A DNA stretch of 64,000 nt, from NCBI RefSeq assembly GCF_002261215.1, contig NZ_NEVS01000004.1, forward strand, positions 2,666,001 through 2,730,000, read 5' to 3'. The first letter of the stretch is position 1, and each line of letters opens with the position of its first letter. Shown here piece after piece: positions 40,094 to 49,015 of the stretch. Source of the stretch: Bordetella genomosp. 11. Its GTDB lineage: Bacteria > Pseudomonadota > Gammaproteobacteria > Burkholderiales > Burkholderiaceae_B. The notes under the pieces were generated by a model, which was not told where the DNA came from, did no database searches, and saw only the letters and a list, made by a program, of their open reading frames with translations. Both the position numbers and the translations under genes were made by a program.

Positions 40094-40746
40094 ACCGTGG
40101 CCTCGTAGCGGATGGGATCGGCCAGCAGGGAGAATGTCGCCGTGTTCTGCAAATTCTCGTTGACCGTTCCGGTAGGAACCTTGTTGAACGACGGGTAGGC
40201 GTAATACAGCAGGACTGCGCCGTTCGGCAGAATGCCACGCACCACCACCGGATCACGCGCGGCATCGGCCTCGATCAGCGCCTGATACCACGACTTGGAC
40301 GGGTCGTAGTCCAGGTTGAACGTCAGCGTGATCGCGTTCTTGAAGGTCGGCTTTTGGCGCTGCCGGCTGCTGCGGTCTTCCACGTATTGGTACTGGAAGT
40401 ACTGCTGCTCGCCGCCCGCAACCTGCACGTCGCGGACCTGGTCCAGCGGCACCCAGGTATCGACGGCGCGCACCGATCCGGCGCCCTGCCCGGGCGGGAA
40501 TCGCATGGTACTGGTCGTGTCGACACCTTCCAGTTCGAAGGAGTCCGCATCGGCGTTGGCCGAACGCGCCACGGTTTCGTCCAGCTCGCTCCAGCCAGAA
40601 TTGACGATCAGAATCGAACCGTCGGCCGGCGGCGTGGCTGCACTGGCCACCGCCGGGTTCGCATTGGTGACGGCGGTCACTGCCACGGCCGCCGCCAGGC
40701 CGGTTGACACGGAATACAACGTGCCGTTGATGAAGATGGAAGACAT
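40090..40746 (-). CDS. major tail (tube) protein
   Basis: 218 aa starting MSSIFINGTLYSVSTGLAAAV. The middle (DSFELEGVDTTSTMRFPPGQG, FKNAITLTFNLDYDPSKSWYQALIEA) is the beta-barrel tube-protein pattern, and it lies between the neck genes and G, where gpV sits in lambda. No extra immunoglobulin-like domain at the C-terminus. It follows a strong terminator at 40771, so this highly needed protein is read by antitermination or from its own promoter. Confidence 0.85.
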   Translation of the reverse strand: MSSIFINGTLYSVSTGLAAAVAVTAVTNANPAVASAATPPADGSILIVNSGWSELDETVARSANADADSFELEGVDTTSTMRFPPGQGAGSVRAVDTWVPLDQVRDVQVAGGEQQYFQYQYVEDRSSRQRQKPTFKNAITLTFNLDYDPSKSWYQALIEADAARDPVVVRGILPNGAVLLYYAYPSFNKVPTGTVNENLQNTATFSLLADPIRYEATV

Positions 40747-40763
40747 TGGCTTTCCTCTTGACG

Positions 40764-40787
40764 AAAAAAAGCCCGGCGGCGCCGGGC
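40764..40787 (-). terminator. intrinsic terminator between neck genes and tail tube gene
   Basis: Stem GCCCGGC / GCCGGGC (40771-40777, 40781-40787), GGC loop, with a seven-base A run at 40764-40770 forming the U tract on the minus strand. It lies inside the late operon. Confidence 0.85.
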
Positions 40788-40803
40788 GGTTGAAACTTGG
40801 TGA

Positions 40804-41157
40804 TCAGCGTGGGTGCCAGATACCGAAGTCCTGGCGGGTTCCGTACAATTTCAAATCCTCTTCGTACAGGGCCACAAAGGCTCCGTATGGCTGCGCGGGA
40901 AATTGGCTCGCGCAGATAGCGGCCTCAACTTGGCGTGCTATTAATGAGGCATTACTGCGGGTTTTGTCCCATACATAGACCTGCACCCGGGAATTCTCTT
41001 GGTCGGGAAGCGCCTTTTCGACGTACCAGCCGGCAGAGCCGCCTACCTGCTGGTAGATGATGAGCGGATAGGCCGGCACATCTGGCGACACATCGGGATA
41101 GACACGGCCATCCACCAGCGGCGCCAAAAGCGTACGGATGTCGCCTTCAAAGCTCAT
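40804..41157 (-). CDS. tail terminator/completion protein (DUF3168, gpU-like)
   Basis: 117 aa. SFEGDIRTLLAPLVDGRVYPDVSPDVPAYPLIIYQQVGG is the DUF3168 N-terminal pattern; members cap the tail tube end. Overlaps the next neck gene by 11 bp. Last gene before the terminator at 40771. Confidence 0.8.
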   Translation of the reverse strand: MSFEGDIRTLLAPLVDGRVYPDVSPDVPAYPLIIYQQVGGSAGWYVEKALPDQENSRVQVYVWDKTRSNASLIARQVEAAICASQFPAQPYGAFVALYEEDLKLYGTRQDFGIWHPR

Positions 41158-41635
41158 CGTCGCCTCCCTGACCCGTCAGCAACTCGGGCAGACGCTGCCT
41201 GCCGCGCTCGATCATGGCTTGCCGAGCGCGACCCTTCGCTGCCTCGTAGGCAGGACGCAGAAACGGATGCGCCGGGATCCATTTGGGGTTGGGCAGCAAG
41301 GCGCCGGAGTACCACTTGCCGTCCTTTTCGTATGCCGCACGCGTTTGCCAATGCCCGAATTCTGGCAGATGGCCGTGAGGTGCCTTGGAGGCGTTCCAAG
41401 AGACGGCGTAATGGACCGCTTGTGGCGTGGATAAAGCATCCTGGAAGGCCAGATAGATCGCGTCTCGCAGTGTGCCCGACTTCACTGGCACGCGCGCTTT
41501 TGCCTCGTCGCGCAGCTCCTGGCCGCCGGCGACCGCCATCGACCGTGCCAAGCTCTCGCGCGCCGGCCCGACTAGCTTGTCCAGGGCCGCAGTCCAGCCC
41601 GACGTGTCGAACGTCGCTTTGGTGCCGTCAGCCAT
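41147..41635 (-). CDS. HK97 gp10-like tail/neck protein
   Basis: 162 aa. VGPARESLARSMAVAGGQELRDEAKARVPVKSGTLRDAIYLAF is the HK97-gp10 core (helix followed by PVKSGTLR), and the end includes HPFLRPAYEAAKGRARQAM. Members join head to tail. Start MADGTKATF chosen over a GTG three codons earlier. Overlaps both neighbours by 8 to 11 bp. Confidence 0.85.
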   Translation of the reverse strand: MADGTKATFDTSGWTAALDKLVGPARESLARSMAVAGGQELRDEAKARVPVKSGTLRDAIYLAFQDALSTPQAVHYAVSWNASKAPHGHLPEFGHWQTRAAYEKDGKWYSGALLPNPKWIPAHPFLRPAYEAAKGRARQAMIERGRQRLPELLTGQGGDDEL

Positions 41636-41978
41636 CGCTTCCACCCTGTTCGCAAAGGATGTACGCGGCCTCCCGGTCCTTCAGATCCTGGGTCAGGCCC
41701 TTGATGTCGAAAAACTGGCCGTCATGCGATACCCGCATGCCCGCATCGACGGCAAGCGCCCTGGCTTCCGCAAACCTCACCTTGAAGCTATACCGAGCAA
41801 TATTTGTCGGCACGCCACCTTCCAGGCTCGAACGGATGGCGCCCATCCCGGTCTCGTTGGCGATGTTCGCCCATATCGTGCCTGAGTCCACCCATTCATC
41901 CAATGGCTGGCCCGTCTCGTCGGTGCCCGACTCTCGTCGTTGGACGACGATCTGGCGGTTTAGCTCCCCGGCCCTCAT
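41628..41978 (-). CDS. head-tail adaptor / head closure protein
   Basis: 116 aa, RAGELNRQIVVQRRESGTDETGQPLDEWVD at the start, the SPP1 gp16/HK97 gp7-type joining family (Phage_H_T_join) with a small beta-barrel pattern. Coupled to the connector gene upstream by ATGA and overlapping the gp10-like gene by 8 bp. Confidence 0.85.
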   Translation of the reverse strand: MRAGELNRQIVVQRRESGTDETGQPLDEWVDSGTIWANIANETGMGAIRSSLEGGVPTNIARYSFKVRFAEARALAVDAGMRVSHDGQFFDIKGLTQDLKDREAAYILCEQGGSDG

Positions 41979-42454
41979 GGCATCATCACCAGCCGGTATG
42001 GGCGCAGCAGATCTGCGACACCGAGCGGCAGTTCGGCGACCGTAACACCCGTCGCGACCGATTCTCGGTTGGCGTACAGGTGACCCAGCGTCAACCGAAC
42101 GGCGGCGAGGATGCTGCCGTTGGCCACAATGCCGTTGAGGGTGCGTTGAGCGTTGAGACGGAAGTCTGCCAAACGTTTCTCCGCCACCTGAAGCGCCATC
42201 TCCCGCGCGGCGTCGCTCGCCAGGCTGGCGGCGTCGGCCACCGCTTCGTCATAGGCATCCTGCGCCTGCGCTGCGGCGGCGGTCAGACCGGCCACAGCAG
42301 CATCGAGCGCGTTCTGATCGTTGTACAGATTCCGATTCAGATGTGCAGCGACCGCATCCTCCGCGGATACCAGCTTGTCGGCTAGGATCGCGTCATCGTA
42401 GTCGCCGCTGACGCGACACTGCGCGCGGCACTGCTCCGGGGTCAACAGAGCCAC
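41975..42454 (-). CDS. head-tail connector protein, gp6-like, GTG start
   Basis: 159 aa if it starts at the GTG two bases after the previous stop: (M)ALLTPEQCRAQCRVSGDYDDAIL is the usual opening of gp6-type connectors (ring proteins under the portal). The middle is Ala-rich and helical; the end (NRESVATGVTVAELPLGVADLLRPYRL) is the conserved C-terminal hook. An in-frame ATG-like extension upstream overlaps the preceding gene. Confidence 0.8.
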   Translation of the reverse strand: MALLTPEQCRAQCRVSGDYDDAILADKLVSAEDAVAAHLNRNLYNDQNALDAAVAGLTAAAAQAQDAYDEAVADAASLASDAAREMALQVAEKRLADFRLNAQRTLNGIVANGSILAAVRLTLGHLYANRESVATGVTVAELPLGVADLLRPYRLVMMP

Positions 42455-42456
42455 GA

Positions 42457-42642
42457 TCAGGCCTGGCTCTCGCCACCGGTGCTGGCCGGCTTGTCGTCCG
42501 GCTTGCTGCCGGCTTTGCCGACTACGCCCAGGGACTTCGCCGCGGACTCCAGTTCCGGCGGACAATCGTCGCCCACCTTGAACTGCGTCGGATAGATATC
42601 GCCCCTCTTGACGCCTCGGAATGCTTTCGTGAATTTCGCCAT
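42457..42642 (-). CDS. small phage head-region protein
   Basis: 61 aa, AKFTKAFRGVKRGDIYPTQFKVGDDCPPELESAAKSLGVV, a conserved little domain found next to capsid genes of Mu-like and other phages (FluMu N-terminal style), followed by a charged tail. Function unknown; position suggests a head-completion accessory. Confidence 0.7.
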   Translation of the reverse strand: MAKFTKAFRGVKRGDIYPTQFKVGDDCPPELESAAKSLGVVGKAGSKPDDKPASTGGESQA

Positions 42643-42718
42643 TTCGGCTCCGAAAAGGACGGGGCGACCCACAGGCCGCCCCGAATTGCCACTGCCTGAA
42701 TGCGATCAGCGCCGCGGC

Positions 42719-43996
42719 TTACGCGTCGGCCGCCACCACCATCGCCCGCATCGGCTCCGGGTTCTGCACACCGCCACCCACGCGCTTGGTCGTGTAGAAC
42801 GACACATAGGGCTTGTTGGTGTACGGATCGCGCAGCACGCGAACGCCGATCCGATCGAGGATCAGGTACGTGCGCTTGAAGTCACCGAACAGGATGGCAA
42901 CCGCGTTCGCGGCGACGTCCGGCATGTCAGGCACTTCGGTCACCGGGAAACCGGCCAACGTGGCAGGCTGGCCTGCGACGAAGGACGGCTGCCACAGGTA
43001 GTTGCCCTGCCCATCCTTCAGCTTGCGCACCTGTCCCTGGGTTTTGCGATTCATGGCAAAGCGCGCATTGCCGGTGAACGCCGACGGCAGGTCGTAGATG
43101 ATGTCGATGATGCCGTCGGAGGTGATCGCCGCGGCCGCGCCGGAGTTGACCGTCGCAATCGCTCCGAACGGATGCTTGGCTTCGTTTGCGCCGCCAGTGA
43201 CGTACGTCAGGATGCCGAACGGCTTGTTCGTCCCGTCGCCCGCGACGAAGGCGCTCCCTTCCTGCTTGGAGAACTCGGTCTGGACCTCGCCGGCCAGCCA
43301 GGCTTCCAGATCGATGGCGGCATCGTCCAGGATTTGCTGGGTGGCGGCCGGATTCGCGTAGATTTCGCCCCAACCGAAGCCCAGGGAGGCGAAGGTGCCC
43401 GTGTTGGTGTTGGGCCGCGCCGTCGTTTCACCCACCCAGCCGGAGGCCGTGCCGCCCATGTTGAAGAGCTTGCTGAAGCCGGCGCCCGTGACGGGCTGAA
43501 CCTGGGCCAATTGGCGCATCGGGGACACTTCGACCAGCTTGTCCGTGATCGTGCGGTCCCATTCGACCGGCGCCAGAAAGCCGCCTTGGTCGTTCGCGCC
43601 CTTGTTCAGGGCCGCCTGCACATCGCCCTTCTTGAAGTGCGCCATGAAGGCCTCGGAGTACTCGCGGTCCTTCACGCGGCGGCCATCGCCGGCGCCCATT
43701 TCCGCCGCGGCGATCTTGGTGTTCGCCTCGTCGACTGCGGCCTGCAGGCGAGCGATATCGGCATTGATGTTCTCTACCTTCAGCGCCTGCAGCGCGTCAT
43801 GGGTGCCCTTCTTAACCTCGTCCAGCTGCTTGCCGTGTTCTTCCTTGAAATCGGCGAACGCCTTGTTCAGCTGTTCGATCAACAGCTTGACATCGCCGGG
43901 GCCTTCGGCACGAACGGCCATGAGGCCGCGCGGCACGAAGCCAGCGGCGGGCATGAAAAAGGCCGCGAGCGCGGCCATCAGAGTCTTGCTTTGCAT
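42719..43996 (-). CDS. major capsid protein, HK97 fold
   Basis: 425 aa. After a hydrophobic 25-residue start comes a coiled-coil delta domain (LLIEQLNKAFADFKEEHGKQLDEVKKG to about residue 100), normally cut off by the prohead protease, then the capsid domain with GGFLAPVEWDRTITDKLVEVSPMRQLAQ, ATQQILDDAAIDLEAWLAGEVQTEF, and the C-terminal FGDFKRTYLILDRIGVRVLRDPYTNKPYVSFY. It lacks a separate scaffold gene, as in HK97. Start MQSKTLMAAL has a GAGG site; MAVRAEGPGD at residue 26 is an alternative start. Confidence 0.93.
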   Translation of the reverse strand: MQSKTLMAALAAFFMPAAGFVPRGLMAVRAEGPGDVKLLIEQLNKAFADFKEEHGKQLDEVKKGTHDALQALKVENINADIARLQAAVDEANTKIAAAEMGAGDGRRVKDREYSEAFMAHFKKGDVQAALNKGANDQGGFLAPVEWDRTITDKLVEVSPMRQLAQVQPVTGAGFSKLFNMGGTASGWVGETTARPNTNTGTFASLGFGWGEIYANPAATQQILDDAAIDLEAWLAGEVQTEFSKQEGSAFVAGDGTNKPFGILTYVTGGANEAKHPFGAIATVNSGAAAAITSDGIIDIIYDLPSAFTGNARFAMNRKTQGQVRKLKDGQGNYLWQPSFVAGQPATLAGFPVTEVPDMPDVAANAVAILFGDFKRTYLILDRIGVRVLRDPYTNKPYVSFYTTKRVGGGVQNPEPMRAMVVAADA

Positions 43997-44000
43997 GGTT

Positions 44001-44867
44001 CTATCCTCGCAGGGTGTTGAGAGTGTTTCGCAGCAGGGCTGCAACGTCTTCGCCAGCGCCCGGCGTGGCGGAACCGGCAGCGCCAGGCGTACCGGGGTCG
44101 GCAGCGCTCGGCTTGCCGGAAAATAGGGCTTTGAATGCGTCGCGCCGCGACGAGCGGCTATGGCCCGCGCGCGCCATGGAGGCCTCGATCGACGCCATCG
44201 CGCGACGGTATTCGCTACTGGCCTGGGCGGACTGCGCCGTCGCGCTGGCATCCAGAAGGCCAGTAGCGAAACCGTCCTCTACGGCTTGTTCGGCGCCGAT
44301 CCAGGTTTCCTTGTCCATCAGAGCGGCGGCGTCGGCCTTATTGATGCCAGCGCGGCTTGCATACACGCTCGCCATGGCATCGTCGAACGGCGCCAGCATC
44401 GCTGCGGCGTCCGCCAGGTCGTGGCGGTTGCCGATGGCGACCGCCCAGGCGTTATGGATCATCAGAAACGACCCTTCGCCCATCAGGATCTCGTCGCCGG
44501 CCATCGCGACGACCGAGGCCGCCGAGGCCGCCAGCCCTATGACTTTGACGGTTACCTTGGCTTTGTGCTGACGCAGGGCGTTGTAGATCGCCACGCCCTC
44601 GAAGAAGTTGCCGCCGGGGGAATTGACGTTCACAGTCACATCCCGCGCGCCGATGGAGCGTAGCGCGGCACTGATACGCTTGACCGTGACGCCGGAGCCG
44701 TCCCAGGCCTCGCCGATCGAATCGTAGATGGAGATCGTCGCGTCATCGTCGGCCGCAGCCGCGCGCACTTGCGGCTGCCAGCGCTCCAGCGCGTCGGGGC
44801 GCAGGTCGAAATCGGCCGCGCCCAGCCGGAAGTCAGCCCTGATTTCGGGCAGTTGCAGCAGGCTCAT
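44001..44867 (-). CDS. ClpP-like prohead maturation protease (S14)
   Basis: 288 aa. VNVNSPGGNFFEGVAIYNAL is the oxyanion-hole block, GLAASAASVVAMAGDE holds the catalytic Ser115 and SFLMIHNAW the His138, as in ClpP. It cuts capsid delta domains during maturation. The C-terminal 90 residues are Ala/Ser/Gly-rich and may be a scaffold extension. Four bases separate it from the capsid gene; it overlaps the portal by 35 bp. Confidence 0.92.
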   Translation of the reverse strand: MSLLQLPEIRADFRLGAADFDLRPDALERWQPQVRAAAADDDATISIYDSIGEAWDGSGVTVKRISAALRSIGARDVTVNVNSPGGNFFEGVAIYNALRQHKAKVTVKVIGLAASAASVVAMAGDEILMGEGSFLMIHNAWAVAIGNRHDLADAAAMLAPFDDAMASVYASRAGINKADAAALMDKETWIGAEQAVEDGFATGLLDASATAQSAQASSEYRRAMASIEASMARAGHSRSSRRDAFKALFSGKPSAADPGTPGAAGSATPGAGEDVAALLRNTLNTLRG

Positions 44868-46098
44868 TGGTCGGTCCTTTTTGGGTCATGGGATTGCGCA
44901 GCTTGTCGGCCTCCGGGTCGCTGGACCGCGGATAGTCCTGTAGCTCGCGAATTTCGTTTTGGGTGTGCCAGGGCGCCTGTCCGCCCGCGCCAAGCGCCTT
45001 GGCAAAGAAATCAGCCTGGTCTTTCAGGGTCCCGCGCAGAAGCGCCCGCTCGTTGAACTTGGCGGTCAGGTCATCCAGTTCGCTTTCATCGAGCAGTACC
45101 CGCATGACCGCCTGCTCCCAGGCGGTGAACCAATACTGCAGGCCGTACTGCACGAAGAAAATGCCGAGTTGCTCGATCCCGGATCCCCAGCTGGTGTCGT
45201 CCATCATCAAGAGCGGACGCGGCACCCCAAACGCCCGCGCCACCTCCTCGATCTGGGCATTCCGGTTCTCGATGTGCTGCGCCTGAGCGGAGGTCGTGGC
45301 GAATTTGTTGGCTTTGGCGCCTTCCTCCAGCAGCATCCAACGTTCGGCGTTCTCCGCGCCGGCGTAGTCCTCGTCCAGGGAGCTGCGCATGCGGTTATAA
45401 GCCTGGTCGGACAGAGCCTTGGGGACTTCTACGGCGCCGCCCGCCATGTTGCCAGTACGAAACACGCGACCGGCGGCCCTCTCCGCATCCTGGGCCAACC
45501 GTATAGCGTCCCTTGCTAGGCGCATCCGCGAGATGCCTTCCACGCCATCCATCGACAGGTCCCGGAGGTGGAAGACATCACGCGAACCAAGCGTGATCGT
45601 GCCGCCATCTGGCCGGGTGTACTGGTACTGCATCTTCCAGGCGGAAGACAGAGTTGGCACAACCGTTCCACGCTCCAGCGGGATCATCGCTATGGGTCTG
45701 CCCGCCGACCAAATCACCCGCGCATAGGCGTTGCCCTCAGCCAGCGCATGCAGCTGCATTTGTGACTTGAACTCGAATGGCGTCTGCCAGCCGTTCGGTT
45801 TCAGCTTCAGGAGGCGGTAGCCCGGGTGTTCCTTGGCCAGTGCCTTGCTGTCGTCGTTATGCAGCAGGTTCAGCGGCAACATGCCAATCGACGTCGAGAT
45901 CAAGGAGACACACCGAAGCGCCGCCATGTTACGCAGCTCGTGCATGCGCCGCCCGTAGTCGCCGCTTCGGACGTATTCGAGCAATGCCGGATCGTCCAGG
46001 CCTTTGAAGGATTGGCCTGGCGCCTGCTGGGCCAGAACCGACGGGCGAGCCTCGGCCTCCGGCGCGCTTGCTCGCCGGAATAGGTCAAAAAGTCCCAT
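44833..46098 (-). CDS. portal protein, HK97 family
   Basis: 421 aa, starting MGLFDLFRRASAPEAEARPS. Has AALRCVSLISTSIGMLPLNLL, GNAYARVIWSAGRPIAMIPL, the clip region and the crown-side GVPRPLLMMDDTSWGSGIEQLGIFFVQYGLQ block, all standard for HK97-type portals. Forms the 12-mer through which DNA is packed. Overlaps the protease gene by 35 bp. Confidence 0.93.
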   Translation of the reverse strand: MGLFDLFRRASAPEAEARPSVLAQQAPGQSFKGLDDPALLEYVRSGDYGRRMHELRNMAALRCVSLISTSIGMLPLNLLHNDDSKALAKEHPGYRLLKLKPNGWQTPFEFKSQMQLHALAEGNAYARVIWSAGRPIAMIPLERGTVVPTLSSAWKMQYQYTRPDGGTITLGSRDVFHLRDLSMDGVEGISRMRLARDAIRLAQDAERAAGRVFRTGNMAGGAVEVPKALSDQAYNRMRSSLDEDYAGAENAERWMLLEEGAKANKFATTSAQAQHIENRNAQIEEVARAFGVPRPLLMMDDTSWGSGIEQLGIFFVQYGLQYWFTAWEQAVMRVLLDESELDDLTAKFNERALLRGTLKDQADFFAKALGAGGQAPWHTQNEIRELQDYPRSSDPEADKLRNPMTQKGPTNEPAATARNQG

Positions 46099-46106
46099 TG
46101 GTTCCC

Positions 46107-47783
46107 TTAGATGAAGCGGATACCGCGCGTCTCGTAGATCGAGTTGCCGACCGCTTCCGGATTCAGCGCCATCAGGTGCGCCGCATTCAAAAGTGCCATC
46201 AGCGGGTCGATTTTGGCCGTCCCGCTGGCTTGTTTCGTAATCAGGATGGAGTTTGCTCGCGGCTCAATTCGGGCGTTGCTTACGCACCAGGCCATCAGTG
46301 GCCGGCCGCCATGGTCAAAAGTGCCCTCGGCGAGCTTGCGCTCCACCGTCTTGATCGTGCCGCCCAGGCGCCAGCCCTGTGAGACGCCGACGAGCATCGA
46401 TTCCGTGACCCCGGCCAAGGCCAGCGCTTCCTCGAAATTGACGCCGCTGGGGTCGGCGCCCACCGCGTTCTTCTCCGGCAGCAGGCCCGTTTCCACGATA
46501 CGCTCGGCGATCGCACCCAGCTCTTCGACGTCCTCGCCAATCTGGCGTACCAGAACCAGGTCGCCATCACGCTCAAAGTCGCGCAGTCGCGGCGCGATTT
46601 CCATTCGCCGCTGCAGCACCGACGGATGCGCCCAGGCCTGGCCCCAATGCAGCCATCGTCCGGTTTCCCGCTCGCGCCCAATCACCGCCAGCCCCAACAG
46701 GTCATCCAGGCCGCCGCCGTCAATGCCGATCGTCACGACTTCCGACCGCTCCAGCAGCGCATCCAGCGTTAGCGCGCGGTCGCCCTGGGCCTCCCAATGG
46801 TCCGCGCCAGCCCACCGGTCGGAGCGCAGGTTTAGCCCTATCTCGACGTTCAGGTGTTTCGCCAGGAACTGCTGGAAGGACCCGTCCTGCTTCGCCTGGT
46901 TCTTGCGCAACTGATCTTCTAGCCATTCCCGGCTGACAGACCGCCCCAGGTTCGGATTGGTGATGTGGAAGTTCGCCGGGTCCAGGTACGCCTTGGACGC
47001 CACCATGTCTTCGGGGAACTCGTACAGCACGCCTAGGGACTTCGGATCGACGATCTTGCCGTCCCGAACGTCCCGGTAATAGTCCAACTTCTCCTTGAAA
47101 ACGCCCGCCGGCGGATCGTCGCTCTGCGTGGACAGGTAGATCACCCATCCCTCGTTGCGCGACACCTGGCCGCCTGTGGCCTCCATAAACATCGCCGCGG
47201 CGTTCGCGCGCTTGCCGAATACCCAATGCTCGTCGACCAGGATCCGACCGGACTTCTTGCCCGACACCGTATCCGTATCGGCCGCCACGACCTTCAACGA
47301 CGCCCGCGTCACCCGATGCGTGATTGTCCGGTAGAGATCCTGGACGTGGAATATCTGGCTCAATTCTCGGTCCGCGCGCACCATGCCCGCTGCCGGCCTG
47401 AAACTGTTGTCGGCGACTTCCTTGGTAGGCGCCAGGATCAGGTGTTCCTCTTCATGCCGCCAACATATGATGACTGCGGTCAACATGATGCCGGCCGCGA
47501 TGGTCGATTTCGTGTTTTTCTTGCTGATAAGCAGGAAAAACTCACGGATCAGTTGGTTGCCCGTCTCGGCATCGTAAGCGCCGAAGATGGCCCGCACGAA
47601 GTCGAACACCCATTCTTCGCTGCACTCGCCGAAGGTCGGCTTGCCAGGCAGGTCGACCACGCGCAATTGCTTGAAGATCGCCAGCGCAATGTCCGCCTGC
47701 TCCGGGAAAATCGGCGGCGGGATGATCGATTGGCCCGCGCGCAGGCGATCCGCCCAGTCTGTGCACGCGGTGGACCACATCAT
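46107..47783 (-). CDS. terminase large subunit (HK97 type)
   Basis: 558 aa DNA-packaging motor. The ATPase half has the modified Walker A FFLLISKKNTKSTIAAG (near residue 88) and Walker B SGRILVDEHW (near residue 180, Asp-Glu); the nuclease half has VVTIGIDGGGLDDLLGLAVIGR (first metal Asp) and later EKNAVGADPSG. Length and motifs match the Terminase_1/HK97 gp2 group, mostly cos phages. Starts one base after the small subunit stop. Confidence 0.94.
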   Translation of the reverse strand: MMWSTACTDWADRLRAGQSIIPPPIFPEQADIALAIFKQLRVVDLPGKPTFGECSEEWVFDFVRAIFGAYDAETGNQLIREFFLLISKKNTKSTIAAGIMLTAVIICWRHEEEHLILAPTKEVADNSFRPAAGMVRADRELSQIFHVQDLYRTITHRVTRASLKVVAADTDTVSGKKSGRILVDEHWVFGKRANAAAMFMEATGGQVSRNEGWVIYLSTQSDDPPAGVFKEKLDYYRDVRDGKIVDPKSLGVLYEFPEDMVASKAYLDPANFHITNPNLGRSVSREWLEDQLRKNQAKQDGSFQQFLAKHLNVEIGLNLRSDRWAGADHWEAQGDRALTLDALLERSEVVTIGIDGGGLDDLLGLAVIGRERETGRWLHWGQAWAHPSVLQRRMEIAPRLRDFERDGDLVLVRQIGEDVEELGAIAERIVETGLLPEKNAVGADPSGVNFEEALALAGVTESMLVGVSQGWRLGGTIKTVERKLAEGTFDHGGRPLMAWCVSNARIEPRANSILITKQASGTAKIDPLMALLNAAHLMALNPEAVGNSIYETRGIRFI

Positions 47784-47784
47784 G

Positions 47785-48240
47785 CTATTTGACCAGCGCT
47801 AGCTGGGGCGGCGGCGGCATGGGCTGGAATCGCCCCGTCGTCGCTTCGCGGGCGCCTTCGTCCAACTTTTCCTTCTTTCCGCCCTCGCCCTGCTTTTGGT
47901 GCATGTAGGGCAGCAGGGCGCTAGCAGCTTGAATGCGCGTTTTCACGTCCACCAGCGGATTGTTCATTTCGGCCTTCAACAGGTCCATCGGGTCGTCATA
48001 GACCGGTGCGTTCCTGCTCACCCCAGGCGGCAGCGGATCTCGGCCGGCCCCCGGAACGTTGTCCGACTCATTCGCCTTCAACCGCGCCAAATGGGCAACC
48101 ACGTTCGGATGCCGTTCCAGGCGTGAGCCGGCTTGCGAAGCGGTCTTTTCCGGGCAGCCCGCAGCCAGCGCTGCATCCTTTTTGCCGAGCCCGGCAAACC
48201 GAGCCTCGGCGTACTGGCGCTGCTGTGTGGTTAAAGACAT
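47785..48240 (-). CDS. terminase small subunit
   Basis: 151 aa. An N-terminal helix-turn-helix (LTTQQRQYAEARFAGLGKKDAALAAGCPEKTASQAGSRLERHPNV) binds packaging DNA; the middle holds DPMDLLKAEMNNPLVDVKTRIQAASALLPYMHQK, conserved in P27/Terminase_2-like subunits; the tail is Lys/Pro-rich. Its recognition site may be the palindromic DNA just upstream. Confidence 0.88.
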   Translation of the reverse strand: MSLTTQQRQYAEARFAGLGKKDAALAAGCPEKTASQAGSRLERHPNVVAHLARLKANESDNVPGAGRDPLPPGVSRNAPVYDDPMDLLKAEMNNPLVDVKTRIQAASALLPYMHQKQGEGGKKEKLDEGAREATTGRFQPMPPPPQLALVK

Positions 48241-48253
48241 GGCGGATGGCGAC

Positions 48254-48289
48254 TGTTAATTAACAACCGGACTTAACGCATTCCGTTAA
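48254..48289. promoter_or_regulatory. AT-rich palindromes upstream of terminase genes (possible packaging site)
   Basis: A perfect 12-bp palindrome TGTTAATTAACA (48254-48265) is followed 7 bp later by TTAACG-CATTC-CGTTAA (48273-48289). They share the TTAAC element and lie in the 132-bp gap between the HNH gene and the small terminase, where cos or pac sites usually are. Confidence 0.4.
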
Positions 48290-48372
48290 AGGGAGATATT
48301 TTTTCTACGTGAGGGAACTGGCGGTTTCCGGACGAGATCGCGCCCAGACTTTCGATGCCCCCCTGGGGTCCG

Positions 48373-48720
48373 TCACCGCCTGGCCGGCCCGGCTGGCCGC
48401 CGCTCGCCGGCCGTCTTCGCCGCGTGGCAGCCCTGCTTCCTGCCCTGCTCGTCCCGCCAGGCACACAGCACCTGGCAGTTGTCATCCGTGTCCGGGCCGC
48501 CCTGATCCAGGCGCACCACGTGATCCACCTCGAACCCGACAGCCGACCTGCCATCCAGCGACACCAGCTGACCGCAGCAGGCGCAGTGCGGACTCATCGA
48601 CCACAGCCGCAGGCGCCGGGCCTGCAACTGGCGCCCTGCCGTGCGCCGTTCGCTGGGTGTGGGGGCAAGCTGTCGATTGCGGTTCACCGTGACCAGCCTG
48701 GGCTTCAGCGTCCGTAGCAT
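48373..48720 (-). CDS. HNH endonuclease next to terminase
   Basis: 115 aa. The beta-beta-alpha metal core reads CACCGQLVSLDGRSAVGFEVDHVVRLDQGG...TDDNCQVLC and ends CHAAKTAGE, with two CxxC-type zinc pairs. HNH proteins directly beside terminase genes take part in cos-end cleavage in HK97-like phages. Start MLRTLKPRLVTV chosen because that opening is common in the family; longer frames overlap the next gene. Confidence 0.85.
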   Translation of the reverse strand: MLRTLKPRLVTVNRNRQLAPTPSERRTAGRQLQARRLRLWSMSPHCACCGQLVSLDGRSAVGFEVDHVVRLDQGGPDTDDNCQVLCAWRDEQGRKQGCHAAKTAGERRPAGPARR

Positions 48721-48902
48721 CGGAACCATCCGTAGCCGGGTCGATGATCCAACCCGTACATGTCCCCCCGCTCGCGGCATGCTTGCCAAGCGCTTCGGTC
48801 GTCTTCGGGCTGGGCAGACATAGGCGTGCAGCCTATGCCTTCCACACGGTCGGACAGCACTATCCGACCATCCTCACGCCGGCAGAGGTAGAACTGTTCC
48901 AT
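48705..48902 (-). CDS. small hypothetical protein overlapping the HNH gene
   Basis: 65 aa from MEQFYLCRREDGRIVLSDRVEGIGC; aromatic and Arg-rich end (GLDHRPGYGWFRCYGR). It overlaps the HNH start by 16 bp, as phage genes do. No clear ribosome site and no recognised domain, so it is only probable. Confidence 0.45.
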   Translation of the reverse strand: MEQFYLCRREDGRIVLSDRVEGIGCTPMSAQPEDDRSAWQACRERGDMYGLDHRPGYGWFRCYGR

Positions 48903-49015
48903 GTCGATGCACCAAAACGAACGCCCCGCCGAGCGGGGCTCAGGCGGGGCGCTAAGTGGCGCTGCCGCGCCGGAGGGGAAAACAGAAAATCGTCTGGTGA
49001 CAGAAGAATCCAAGC

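Noticed and set aside
48273..48554. 93-aa leftward frame over the HNH gene end
   Set aside because: Same bases as the HNH core in another frame; low-complexity Arg/Gly/Pro composition.
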